Positions 42,521-53,600 of a stretch of DNA of 64,000 nucleotides are shown piece after piece. The notes beneath the pieces were generated by a model. That model made no database searches, was not told where the DNA came from, and saw only the letters and a program-made list of their open reading frames with translations. Numbering within the stretch: position 1 is the first letter of the stretch; the number at the start of each line of letters is the position of its first letter. The DNA comes from DATFVA01 sp963811905. GTDB lineage: Bacteria > Bacteroidota > Ignavibacteria > Ignavibacteriales > Ignavibacteriaceae. The stretch covers positions 76,783 to 140,782 of the forward strand of contig CAWETK010000014.1 in NCBI GenBank assembly GCA_963811905.1, read 5' to 3'. Both the position numbers and the translations under genes were made by a program.

Positions 42521-43334
42521 CCAGGATATTGTCTATCAGGCGTGTCTTTCCGATGCGGCAGGCAATAAGGACATAATATTTCTTCCCGTGCACGAGTTTT
42601 TTTACGGGAGTAAATGAGAGGGCATCAACAATACTTATATAATCAAGATCAGAAGTTTCTGTACGGCTTATTATCCCTTTCATTCCGGATATGATTTTAG
42701 CTGTATCATCCCGGCCTTTCGATATTATTTTCCTCGCGTAAAGAAGAGAATGATTTAATACAAGTGCCTCATCCCTTTCTTTATTATTCAGGTAAATGTT
42801 TCTCGAGCTTAAAGCCAGACCGTCTTTCTCGCGTACTATGGGAATGATAATTATTTTTATTTTAAATTTCAGATCATTCACCATCTGCCTGATTACGAAA
42901 GCCTGCTGCGCATCTTTCTGCCCGAAATATGCCGAATCAGGATCCACAATGTTGAAGAGCATTGCCACTATTGTAGTAACTCCGCGGAAATGAGTTGGTC
43001 TTGATTCCCCTTCAAGTATCTTTGTGACTTTATCAACATTCACGTATGTCTGAAAATCATCCGGATAAATTTCTCCTGCTTCCGGAATAAATAAGAAATC
43101 AGCACCGGCATCCCGCAACAATTTTTTATCTCTCTCAAGGTCCCGGGGGTATTTTCCAAAATCCTCTTTAGGGCCGAACTGTGCAGGGTTAACAAATACA
43201 GAGACCACTGTGATATCAGAAGTTCTTTTTGATCGTGAAATGAGTGAGAGGTGTCCTTCGTGCAGGTAGCCCATAGTAGGAACAAGGCCGATAGTCATGC
43301 CTTCCAGATGCAGCCTTTTCGAGATCTGCTGCAT
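42510..43334 (-). CDS. panC: Pantothenate synthetase PanC (N terminus probably longer)
   Basis: From the first ATG (43334) the product has 274 residues with GLVPTMGYLHEGHLSL (HxGH), FVNPAQFGPKEDF, YFGQKDAQQ and LALSSRN. It condenses pantoate with beta-alanine using ATP. The usual N terminus (K-V-V-K-x-V-K-E-M) is missing from this start but is encoded just upstream in frame: an ATC codon at 43361 is followed by KVVKNVKEM and preceded by GAGGAAG. No ATG, GTG or TTG exists in frame between this point and the accD stop. The true start is therefore probably ATC, which would give the family-typical length. panC ends the accD-containing minus-strand set. Confidence 0.94.
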   Translation of the reverse strand: MQQISKRLHLEGMTIGLVPTMGYLHEGHLSLISRSKRTSDITVVSVFVNPAQFGPKEDFGKYPRDLERDKKLLRDAGADFLFIPEAGEIYPDDFQTYVNVDKVTKILEGESRPTHFRGVTTIVAMLFNIVDPDSAYFGQKDAQQAFVIRQMVNDLKFKIKIIIIPIVREKDGLALSSRNIYLNNKERDEALVLNHSLLYARKIISKGRDDTAKIISGMKGIISRTETSDLDYISIVDALSFTPVKKLVHGKKYYVLIACRIGKTRLIDNILVKA

Positions 43335-43368
43335 CTCCTTAACGTTTTTTACAACTTTGATGTCTTCC

Positions 43369-44208
43369 TCAACTCAGTAATGTTAAGACATTATAAACGT
43401 TCTGCTTCAGATCTTTCCTTGGTGAAACAATATCCACAAATCCCCTTTCAACCAAAAATTCCGAACGCTGAAATCCTTTCGGCAAATCCTTTCCGATCGT
43501 CTGCTTGATTACTCTCGGTCCTGCAAAACCTATCAGTGCCTCGGGTTCAGCTATATGAACATCTCCGAGCATTGCATAACTTGCGGTTGTTCCCCCGGTT
43601 GTGGGGTCAGTCATGATTGAAATGTACGGAACCTTTGCCTCAGCAAGCCTAGCTAATCTTGAGCTTGTTTTCGCCATCTGCATAAGCGAAAGTGCACCTT
43701 CCATCATCCTTGCTCCGCCGCTTGAAGATACAATGATCAATGGATATTTACTTTTTAAAGCACGGTCCGTAAGTCTTGCTATCTTTTCACCTACCACCGA
43801 GCCCATACTTCCGCCTATGAATTTAAAATCCATACAGCCGAAAGCCACATCCATTCCGTTAAGCTTTCCGGTGCCCGTCTTTACGGCATCATTAAGGCCC
43901 AGTTTTTTTATGGTCTCCGCAATTCTTTCATTGTATTTCTTCGTATCTTCAAATTCAAGAGGATCAGCAGAACGCATCTTTTTATCTATTTCCCTGAATG
44001 TCCCCTTGTCAATAAGTATCTGTATGTATTCCGTACTTCCTATCCTGAAATGATAACCGCACTTTAGACATGTCCATAAGTTTGTTTCAAGCTGCTTCTT
44101 ATGAATTATCTCTCCGCAGCTTGGGCATTTTTCCCACATCCCGTCAGGAAGGTCCTTCTTCTGGGAATCAGGAGAAATATTTTCTTTCGACCGTTTGAAC
44201 CACGGCAT
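43369..44208 (-). CDS. accD: Acetyl-CoA carboxylase carboxyltransferase subunit beta AccD
   Basis: The 279-residue protein has a zinc ribbon (C28, C31, C47, C50) and the carboxyltransferase fold with GGSMGSVVGEKIARL, SSSGGARMMEGALSLMQMAK and PTTGGTTASYAMLGD. With AccA it transfers the carboxyl group from biotin to acetyl-CoA for fatty acid synthesis. It overlaps the DUF1573 gene by one base (TAATG) and is followed closely by panC. Confidence 0.97.
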   Translation of the reverse strand: MPWFKRSKENISPDSQKKDLPDGMWEKCPSCGEIIHKKQLETNLWTCLKCGYHFRIGSTEYIQILIDKGTFREIDKKMRSADPLEFEDTKKYNERIAETIKKLGLNDAVKTGTGKLNGMDVAFGCMDFKFIGGSMGSVVGEKIARLTDRALKSKYPLIIVSSSGGARMMEGALSLMQMAKTSSRLARLAEAKVPYISIMTDPTTGGTTASYAMLGDVHIAEPEALIGFAGPRVIKQTIGKDLPKGFQRSEFLVERGFVDIVSPRKDLKQNVYNVLTLLS

Positions 44209-44936
44209 TAATTAGTTCCCTTCTGGATGTCGGCGAAGATTGTCAATACCATTTCCGGATTTGTGGGATCATTCGAATTAATAGTTATCCGTTTGCTGAC
44301 TTTACCTGACTTGCGACTTGTATCCAGCGAAACCGCCAGTGTACCATCTTTGCCTGGATCAATTTTTTCACTTGAGACCAGGGCAGCTGTGCAGCCGCAT
44401 GATGTTTTTATATTACCAATCTTAAGTATAGCATTACCTTTATTTACAAAACTGAATGTGTAATGAAGAGTATCACCTTCCTGAACTGTCCCGAAATCGT
44501 GCTGGGTATCTTTAAAGAACAGGATAGGACTATCAGTGAGAGTTCCGGTCTTAGTACCGGGATCAACAACCTCACCTGTGAGTTTAAATTTTATTTCCGG
44601 ATTATTGGGATCGTTAGTTTTAACAGTGATAATTTTTGTCTGCTGCCCCTGACGGCCGGTAGAGTTAAAATCAACTTTAATATTTGTCGATTCACCCGGC
44701 GCCAATTTATCTTTTTCAGGTTTGGCAGCGGTACAGCCGCAGGAGGCTCTGACATCATTTATCTTTAATAAGTCGCCGCCGACGTTAGAAACAACAAAGT
44801 TATATTTAACATGTTCTCCTCTTGGAACCTGCCCGAAATCATACTCCATCAGTTGAGAGGCAACTTTAGGAGGAAACATCTGTGCAAAACTTACTGCTGT
44901 CAGAAAGAATACGAATGCGAAAATTTGCTTAATCAT
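44208..44936 (-). CDS. Secreted protein with two DUF1573 domains
   Basis: The 242-residue protein has signal peptide 1-18 (AVSFAQ) and two tandem DUF1573 repeats (about 25-120 and 135-235). Each carries the paired cysteine motif: VRASCGCTAAKPEK and IKTSCGCTAALVS, and an Ig-like pattern (SNDPTNPEMVL). Such domains are abundant in Bacteroidota; their role is unknown and a periplasmic or surface scaffold is likely. It overlaps tsaB by 8 bases and accD by one. Confidence 0.93.
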   Translation of the reverse strand: MIKQIFAFVFFLTAVSFAQMFPPKVASQLMEYDFGQVPRGEHVKYNFVVSNVGGDLLKINDVRASCGCTAAKPEKDKLAPGESTNIKVDFNSTGRQGQQTKIITVKTNDPNNPEIKFKLTGEVVDPGTKTGTLTDSPILFFKDTQHDFGTVQEGDTLHYTFSFVNKGNAILKIGNIKTSCGCTAALVSSEKIDPGKDGTLAVSLDTSRKSGKVSKRITINSNDPTNPEMVLTIFADIQKGTN

Positions 44937-45639
44937 TTTTGCTCACCTTTATTGTAAAATTTTTTAAATAATTGGGTTCTAAATAATCAATATTGTTTTG
45001 TGTTTGTTCCTGTCCATGTTCAAAAGCCCACTCAGCAATATAGGCCGGAAGTGGTGCAAAAATATCTGTTCTGTAAAATATACTGCTATTTTTTGACTTA
45101 ATCGCGTTGCCGAAAGTTATAATATCCTTCGAATTAGCTGCGAATTCGTCAAATTTTAATATCTTCAGGTTTTCTACAAATATATAATTATTACGTTTAA
45201 TTTGAAACTTAGCAAAGTATACCTCGTCAAGGTTAACTTTATTAGCGATTATAAAGAATGAATCTTCAGGAAGGTACCTGGAAACCTGCAGCGCCAGGGC
45301 TTCAAATGTGGGCACCTGGATGAGAGGGATTGAGGCCCCGAACGCCAGCCCTTTTGCAGCCGACATACCAATCCTTAAACCTGTAAATGAACCAGGACCG
45401 TTGGAAATAGCTATAGATTTTAAGTCCCCGGTTTTAAGCTCTGCAGCCTTTAATACGGAATCAATCGTATCCATTAATTTTTCAGCATGGATGTTTTTAT
45501 AGTTAACAATCGTCTCAAAGTATTTCTCCCTGCTGAAATAAACGCATGCCCCGCATAATGCGGAGGAAGTCTCAATAGCAAGTACAGGAGACCCGTTATT
45601 TATAATCTCTGAATTCAAATATCCTCTCTTGTGCTTCAC
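44929..45639 (-). CDS. tsaB: tRNA t6A synthesis protein TsaB
   Basis: The 236-residue protein contains VLAIETSSALCGACVYF, SIAISNGPGSFTGLRIGM and AAKGLAFG, the TsaB (YeaZ) hallmarks. It partners TsaD/TsaE for N6-threonylcarbamoylation of tRNA A37. The assigned ATG overlaps tsaE by 44 bases, longer than usual; about 20 N-terminal residues precede the conserved fold, so the true start may be later, but no better codon is seen. Confidence 0.93.
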   Translation of the reverse strand: MKHKRGYLNSEIINNGSPVLAIETSSALCGACVYFSREKYFETIVNYKNIHAEKLMDTIDSVLKAAELKTGDLKSIAISNGPGSFTGLRIGMSAAKGLAFGASIPLIQVPTFEALALQVSRYLPEDSFFIIANKVNLDEVYFAKFQIKRNNYIFVENLKILKFDEFAANSKDIITFGNAIKSKNSSIFYRTDIFAPLPAYIAEWAFEHGQEQTQNNIDYLEPNYLKNFTIKVSKND

Positions 45640-46024
45640 CGGTCCTTATATTTATTTCCTTTCTTACCCGCGGAAGTATTTCCGGAAACAGGTTTCCCCA
45701 TTCTATAAAAATCAAAGCTTCTACATCGTTAAGATAATCTTCAAATCCTAAATCATATAGTTCTTCAACTTTTACTATCCTGTAAAAATCAAAGTGATAT
45801 ATCTTAATTCTCGCCTCATATTCATTTACAAGAGCGAAAGTAGGACTGCTCACCGAAGCAGCATTTAAATAGCCGGCGGCTTCGCGTATAAAAAATGTTT
45901 TCCCGGCGCCCAGACTGCCGATTAATACCACCACATCGCCAGCGCATAATCCCGATGCATACTGACGTGCGAGCTTCTTTGTTTCTTCTTCCGATTTAAC
46001 AATAACTTTATTTTCCGCCGCCAA
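45596..46024 (-). CDS. tsaE: tRNA t6A synthesis ATPase TsaE
   Basis: The 142-residue protein has the Walker A motif GSLGAGKT (36-43), SPTFALVNEYE, YHFDFYRI and IEWGN, matching TsaE. It acts with TsaB and TsaD. The gene begins one base after the porX stop, an unusual link between tRNA modification and the secretion regulator. Confidence 0.96.
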   Translation of the reverse strand: MAAENKVIVKSEEETKKLARQYASGLCAGDVVVLIGSLGAGKTFFIREAAGYLNAASVSSPTFALVNEYEARIKIYHFDFYRIVKVEELYDLGFEDYLNDVEALIFIEWGNLFPEILPRVRKEINIRTGEAQERIFEFRDYK

Positions 46025-47593
46025 TTATTTAGGTTCCATTGTTATTACAGGCAGGATCATCTCTTCCATCGAAATACCTCCGTGCTGAAAAGTATCTTTA
46101 TAGTACGTAAGATATTTATGGTAATCGGTCGGGTAGACAAAATAATAATCTTCCTTGGCAATAATGTAATTTATCGTAACGCCGCGTTTCGGCAGTTTGT
46201 AATCCTGCGGGTTTTTAATAAATATAGCATTCTTATCATCAACCTTCAGGTTTCTGCCGTATTTAAAACGAAGGTTTGTTGAAGCTTCACGGTCTCCAAG
46301 CACCTTGGCACCCCTTAGTGATCGAATGCTGCCATGATCGGTAGTTACAATAATTTTCACATTTTTCATGGTTGCCAGAGTTTGGAAAGTCGATAGCAGA
46401 GATGAGTGGGTAAACCATGTATTTGTAAGCGACCTGTAAGCAGGTTCGTCAGGGGCAATCTCTTTTAATATATCGGAGTCGGATCTGCCATGGGCAATCA
46501 TATCGAGGAAATTGACCACGACTGCAGTAAGATGACTGTTCTGATATGAATGTATATTCTGTTCAAAGTTCCTTCCCACTTCAGGATCAATTATTTTAAT
46601 ATACTTCAGATCATTACGGAGTTTAATTTTCTTCCTGTCAAGAAGAAGCTGGAGAAGTTCCTTCTCATATTTGTTCATACTCCTTTCATCATCGTCGCTT
46701 CCCTGCCACAGCTGAGGATAATACTTCTCTATCTCTGAGGGAAAGAGTCCGGCGAACAAAGCATTCCTTGCATAGGGAGTAGCAGTAGGTAAAATTGCGT
46801 AATAATATTCCTTTTCGATTTTAAAAAGATCGATAAGATGTTTTTCCATAACAAGCCACTGATCAAGCCTCAAGCAGTCGAGCACAAAAAAGAATACAGA
46901 AGTCTTACCGTCTTTCAGGTCATCAAATAGATATTTCTCCACTATTTCGGTTGTCAGCGGAGGTGTATAATTATCACCAATACTATTGACCCAGCCTGAA
47001 TAATTTTTTTCTACAAAGCGTGAGAACTCTTTATTGGCTTCTTTTTTCTGATCGTTTAACGATTGACGAAGGCCCATTCCGGCATGAGTATCCAGTTCAA
47101 CATCCCAGTTCACAATTTTAGTATAAACATCAATCCATTCCCCGAAATCCAGGTTGTTCAGCAGTGCCCGCGAGATCTCGTTAAAATCCTGAAGATAATC
47201 CTTTGCGGCAGCCTGTCCGGTTATCCGCTTACCTTCAAGGATCTTTTTACACACCAGGAACATCTGGCTGGGATTCACAGGTTTGGTGAGATAATCGGTT
47301 ATTTTGCCTCCGATTGCCTCATCCATCAGAGTTTCTTCCTCGCTTTTGGTAACCATCACCACAGGTATAGAAGGGTTGATTTCCTTAATTTGAGCAAGCA
47401 CCTCAAGTCCTCCCATTCCCGGCATCATTTCGTCAAGAAAGATCAGATCATAGACGTTCTGTTTTACATGCGAAACAGCATCTTCCCCGTTTGTAACAGT
47501 ATCGATTTCATACCCTTTTTCGGACAAGAAAATGATGTGAGATCTCAGGAGTTCAATTTCATCGTCAACCCATAATATCTTATTATTTGCCAT
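46025..47593 (-). CDS. porX: T9SS response regulator PorX (receiver plus PglZ domain)
   Basis: The 522-residue protein has a receiver domain (D10/D11, phospho-acceptor D54, K104) and a C-terminal PglZ domain of the alkaline phosphatase superfamily, with FFVLDCLRLDQW, PTATPYARNALFAGL, VVVNFLDMIAHGRSD and IVTTDHGS as metal-site motifs. This architecture is that of PorX, known in Porphyromonas and Flavobacterium to control type IX secretion with the PorY kinase. Its position directly after sprA supports the assignment. No kinase gene is adjacent. Confidence 0.95.
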   Translation of the reverse strand: MANNKILWVDDEIELLRSHIIFLSEKGYEIDTVTNGEDAVSHVKQNVYDLIFLDEMMPGMGGLEVLAQIKEINPSIPVVMVTKSEEETLMDEAIGGKITDYLTKPVNPSQMFLVCKKILEGKRITGQAAAKDYLQDFNEISRALLNNLDFGEWIDVYTKIVNWDVELDTHAGMGLRQSLNDQKKEANKEFSRFVEKNYSGWVNSIGDNYTPPLTTEIVEKYLFDDLKDGKTSVFFFVLDCLRLDQWLVMEKHLIDLFKIEKEYYYAILPTATPYARNALFAGLFPSEIEKYYPQLWQGSDDDERSMNKYEKELLQLLLDRKKIKLRNDLKYIKIIDPEVGRNFEQNIHSYQNSHLTAVVVNFLDMIAHGRSDSDILKEIAPDEPAYRSLTNTWFTHSSLLSTFQTLATMKNVKIIVTTDHGSIRSLRGAKVLGDREASTNLRFKYGRNLKVDDKNAIFIKNPQDYKLPKRGVTINYIIAKEDYYFVYPTDYHKYLTYYKDTFQHGGISMEEMILPVITMEPK

Positions 47594-47695
47594 TATCAGC
47601 CTTCATTTACTTTTTCAAAAATTGATAATTAATAATTTAATAAAGATTCCTGTCAGAAATTGTAACAGAGAGATCAAATAATATCACAGATCTTA

Positions 47696-50600
47696 TTACT
47701 GGATCGAAATGTGTACATCAAGACCGGCTTCATTTGTGGTTGTAGGAGGAATCCTTGCAGCTCCTTCCGGTTCAACAGAGGTTCTTCTGTAGAAGATTGA
47801 AAGTGTCACCTTAGAACTTATGGTGTATTTGATCCTCGGTTCCATCGTTGTGCGCAGTGTACCATCCTGCGGGGTACCCTCTTCCGTAAAGTTCAGCATA
47901 TCATATCTTACAACAGAGTTCTTTGAACTGGTGTACGAAAGACTAAACTCGATATCATTTTTAAGGGAAATACCAAATAATGGCAATTCAAATCCCGATT
48001 TGGAAAATCCTGCAGTTATACCAATATCCTTGGAAAATGTTTCGGAAATGTTTTTTGTGGTTAATCCAAGGTCGTAGATTGTCCTTGTGCCGTATTTTAT
48101 ACTACCGATCAGGTTCCCTCCCCACATATCATTGAAAGTCATATTAAGTCCCGCAATAGGTGAAAAACCATACTCAATTCTCTGGGTAAGGATTTCCTGA
48201 ATCCCGTCAGGATTTAATTTTGTTCCCTCAGTATAGGTAGCGCTGTACTCATGTTCCAATGAAACTCTTTTTGCAAAGGACTTGAAGAAAAGGAAGTTCT
48301 CAAGACCATCCCACGTAAGATGCCAGTTAGGGCGTGGGATATATTTTGCATAATCTTTAAGGAAACTCAGCTTTGACAAAATCGGGAAAGTTTCAAATCC
48401 CTTAAGGAAAGCATCCGATAAATTCTGTGCCGGATTGGGATCGTTAGGATCAAACAGTTCATTAACCTTTTTAATTCCGTTGCCGAAAACACTCAGGAAA
48501 AGTGAGGGCGGAAGTGAAAGAAATGATCTCTGGATAGACCCTGTTTCCGTTATATTCTGAATCGTAGGATTTCCGTCAGGATCTGTAGAGATTGTTGTGT
48601 TTTTATTTATAGACCATCCGACTTTCCAGTTAATATCTATTTTTGCTCCCTCCCACAAAGGCCGGGAGGTTCTGAAATCAAGGTTGTTTTTCTGTGAAAA
48701 TACATCCTGAAGGTTCGCATTGGGCGCACGTTTCCCTATATCACTGCTGATACCGAGCATAAATGCTCTGGACGGGCCCCGCTGGTAGGTGTAGTTTATA
48801 CCCCAGAAATTATTAAAGCCTGTGCCTTCACCTAAAATACCCGATTTAGAAACAGTGTTATCAAGTGTATAGTTGAATGCTATAGTTTCATAATCGAAGA
48901 AAATACTCTTAGCCACCGCTTTCAGAAATCCAAGCGCCCGTGTCAGAGCAGCTTTTTTTGGTTTCTGCGGTGTAGTAGTTGTCGTATCCGACTCGGGAGC
49001 TTTCACAATTTCATTATCCTGCCTGGTGGTATCAGGAGGCTGATTCTCTCCCCCTTCAAGATTCCTTCTTCTGTTTTCCAGATTCCTTCCGCGATTTCCA
49101 CCCTGGTTACCTCTTTGGTTTTGATTCTCTTTCTCGGGCGTTTCCGTTTTCTCAGCAAAAAGCGGATCAGTCAAAGCTTTCAGTCTGAGAGTAAGGCCTG
49201 CCTGCAGACGGCTTGCAAATCCTCCGCTCCTTCCGACTGTATCCTGACGGAAATCGAAATTCCAGTTGTAGCTTACGTTGTATCCGCCTGTTAACTGGAA
49301 GAACCTGTTGATATCCCAGATTGTAGGTAGTTTGGGACTCGTCTTTAAGTCAAACGTCTGTGAATATCTGTAATCTTTTCCGAAAAACACTCCGGAAAAT
49401 ATCTCGTTCCAGATCGCACTTTCCGGCCTCTGCCTGTCGTTTGCATCTGTTTCAAGGTCAGCAAGTGAAGAAGTAATATTCACATTATAGGCGGTTGCAA
49501 GGTTAATTAACCCGCCTTCGGTTATTTTCCAGTTAAAATTAAATCCTCTTGTTGTTCCAAAGTCCCTCGAAATAATCTGCTGCGAGGGAGAACCTGACTG
49601 TGAACGTGTAATGCTGGTATTCCTCTGTCTTCGTGCAGTCAGGTTTAAAGCAAAATTCTGCGGAGTATAATAAACCTTTACATCTTTATAGTCAGAGAAC
49701 AGTGCAACTACAGACCCGATTACCGGTATCTCCTCCGGATAGAAATAATAATTAGGACTAAAGTTTAGTGCATAGCTTAGAGTTGCATTCCAGACCCAGC
49801 CTGTATTGGATAAAACTGTGGGACTCCGGCTGAACGTTTTATTATAATTGAATCCAAACGATAAGGCATTAAAAGTATCTCTGATATACCATAAAGATGT
49901 AGGCACCTTGATTTTAATATTTGAGGCCGACCATGAATCTGAAGTATTTATCGTCTGTGATTCTGATATAATCTGTTCGGGTGTTTTTGTTGCAATGGTG
50001 GTCGTATCCAGTCTTAAAGCTTCTATCTGCCTGGCGGCTTCATCAACCCTGACATCTGTTCCAGGGAGGTAAAGAGGTTTCCCTACACTTTCTGTATGTG
50101 AATAGTTCATCCTGAGATTACTTTCCGGAAGACTGAAAGGAAGTAATTTAAGGATATTCACGTCTGCAGACATTCCCCAGTTCTTTGACTCTACCCTCGA
50201 ACCGAAACGATCGGAAAGCTTATGGAAATAGGGATTTGTCTGACTCATATTAAAATTCACAGTCATAAGATCGGCAAGTTTTACAGAAGATGAAAAACTA
50301 TAAGCCCATCCGGGAGAATCATCTGCTCCGACCACTCTGAGTTCGTTTACCCATACTTCTCCCGATATTTTTATAGGCAGTCCCCTCGGACCTGTCGAAC
50401 CCGGCCCAATTTGCGGAGGTGCTTCAGGAAGATTATATATACCAACCATTAAGAATTTCACAGAGGTCAGCGTAGGATTACCTTTGATTCCATACAGATG
50501 TCCAGGCTTCCCGGGAACATCTTTTTGAACCAGCTTAGTTATAGAAGAATCATTTCTTGCCTGTTTAATTGCAGTCAACTCACTGAAATTTATTGAGATC

Positions 50601-53600
50601 TCATTCCATCCGGGTCTTACCGGCTGCCTGTATTCGTAAAAATTATTAGTATCACCGCCAAACCTGAAATATACCTGGGCAGCATATGTTCCATCCGAAG
50701 TATCTGAAACAGAGCCCGGACCTGCATTTTCGTCGCCATGAATAAATAATTTCATCTGTTTGTAGTTAAACACATCAAGTGGTCTGAATAAATACTTGAC
50801 TGCCTGTCTCGATTCACCATCGCGAAGGTCTTTTATTATGAGGTCCAATGATTGTTCATTGCGGTAGATCTGTTCATCAGGTCTTGTCCTGTCCCTTTCC
50901 TGGAATACACCTGGAGGGGAGGTATACCCGGGGTTGTCTTCAATATTTATTACTGAAATCGACATCGTAGTATCTGCAGGAAGAACTTTCTGCCATTGAC
51001 TTCCGGTAAGGTTAAATTCAGTAAGACGGAGATGTAAAGTTGTATCGGCCCCGGAGACAAGAAACCTGATATATTCTACATCAGTAAGTGAAGGACTTCC
51101 AACTTCTTTCGCAAAATCTCTTAACGGAACTCTGTAAAGGTACCAGCCGACACCGTCAGCCCCGCCATTATCACCACCGCCGGCAATGAACCGGTTTGTT
51201 TCTCTGTTCGTATCAAGCGGGATTTCATATCTGAAATAACTGTTGGCAAGATCAAGATTGCCATTCTTATTCAAATCCTCCGTATCAGGGAACCTGCCGA
51301 TATCAGTTAAGACAGCATTCCCCTCAGTACCGTTTATATTAAAATAATCGCGCCAGTCACTGCTTCCTGTTTTAGTGAAAGAAAAATCATCACCACTGGG
51401 ATCATTTTCGGTGCTGTTGAAGGTAACCCTTTCCTGGGCGTCTGTAAGTCCATCGAGACCGACATCTTCACCCTGGTCGATCAGATCATTTTCCGGAGGT
51501 TTATCCTCAGTGTTAAGAATCCTGTTTGGGATTACATCTTCACTTATCCTTCCAAGATCAAGGTAAACTTTGGCTCCGGCCGGAGTTCCTTTATCTATCT
51601 TGGCCCAGAATTCAACAAATTCAATATTTTCCTCTACAAGGTTATTTGCCGTTGAAGAAAGCTGCTTCATTATACCGCCCCAGTTCTGCGACCTGTTTCC
51701 CAGCTGGGGAGTATGATTATAGGTTCCCGGGGTATACGGGAGGAAAACATAATCCATAACAGTCACTTGCTGGTCAGCTTTGGCAACAGACTTAAGGGGC
51801 CATATATCTTTTACGTTCACATCCGAAGGCGTAACGGTATACCAGATACTTTTTCCTTTATAATCCATCATCTGCTTCGGTGTTAATCCCGAAATACCTT
51901 CAAGAGAATCAGGAGGACTCGGATCTTTCCATGCAGTATAAGAAACACCCACCGGGATGATCCTTTTGGCTCCTTCAAAATCGTCAATGTAGGCTATACT
52001 CTGTCCCTGGTCTGAAGCAATCGTACTCTTTTTCGTATTTGGGTCAGGATTAATATAGGCATATTCACCGCTGACGTTTACTGAAGACATCTCGCGTGTG
52101 GATATTATATTATCAAGTGCTTTTGTGACAATAGGAAGATCGACACCTGTTTTTGCATCTACTCCATAAATTGTATTGCTCAGCGGCTCCTCACCTATCC
52201 TTACTTTATCACTCAATGTCTGCTGATTAAGGTTCAGAATCGAAAAACCCAGCTGGGTTTTATCTGAAAAATCGAACAAGCCTCTTGCTCCGAGAAGAGT
52301 TTTAGACGCCAGCTGGAAAAGATCGTTCTTCTCGTATGTTATTTTCAGATCTGCACCGGGCACAAGGGCTGCATCATTCCTGATGGTTAGCTGACCGATA
52401 TTGTAATCCACAATATAATCCGTCCCGGGTGTTAATTCCCTTCCGTTTAATAGAACCCTCACGGAGTTCTCGACTATATTGAATCCGAGCTGGTAAACCG
52501 ACGAAGCCTCGCCCGAATATTTGCCTGTGAGCAGCCACTTATCCTTAACCTTGTTCTGCTGTGCGAAAGTTTTTGTTGTATCATATACCTGGTTGTACTT
52601 AAGAGAATCCGGTATATTCTGGGGAAGATCGGCACCGAAAGGTTTAAGAGTCGGAAATATTATTTCGCCTGTTTCAGGGAAAATCGTAAGGTTGGAACGG
52701 AAATCAAACTTGTTATCCGGGTTCGCATTCTTGCTCGCATCCAGCAGGTCAAGTCCGAATGCCGTAAGAAGCCGCACTGTTCCGGAAGGCGTTGCGAGAT
52801 CTGTAACCGGTTCCTGTCCCTCTTTCTCATATTCTATATTAAATTCAAATCCTTCTTCTTTGATATTTCTTCCGCCGAGAGGGTAAATATTCTTCAATTG
52901 GAGCATCCATGCTTCTTTGTACTGCGGCTGAAGGTTCTTTGGCTTCACAAGTTTTAAAACAATATTGGTCGAGGTATCAGCAACATTTATACTGCTGAGA
53001 AATTCTCCGAATACTCCTCCGGTCTGCACCTGGTATGCTACGCCAATGATATCTTCATCCTGAAGATTAGTTTTAAATGTGATGTAACCGGTTTCCGGAT
53101 GAAGTACATAATCTACATCCTGCTGCAGCAGCTCAAACCATCCGGTCTCAAGTTTTCCCGGTATTCCGGTTGTGTCCCGGCTGTATTCCTGTCCGTATTT
53201 CCCGTCAGCACCGGCGAGGGGCAGGTTGATATAGGCATTTCCTCTTCTCTGCTTCGTCCTGTCGAAGGTAACCACGTTTACCGATTTCCATACTTCAATA
53301 TTTACTACATTGTATTCCTGGTGCACAAAGGGAGTGGCCTTGCCGTAATAGTCATTGAAAAAATGGTAATCGGGAGCCTCACTTGCATAGACCGTATCAA
53401 GGAAGTAGTGATTAGTGGAATAATCGTATGCTCTCAGGTTGAACTCCTGTGAAGTTGTTCCGCTGTTTACAGAAACTTCTTCAGTCTCACCTTTCTTCTG
53501 ACTGGCGAGTGTAGTAAGAGACAGCGGCCCTAATTTGAGATTTGCTTTTAACCCGAAGAGAGCCTCACTTCCTCCGACAAGCGGAGAGGTTTGCAGTGAA

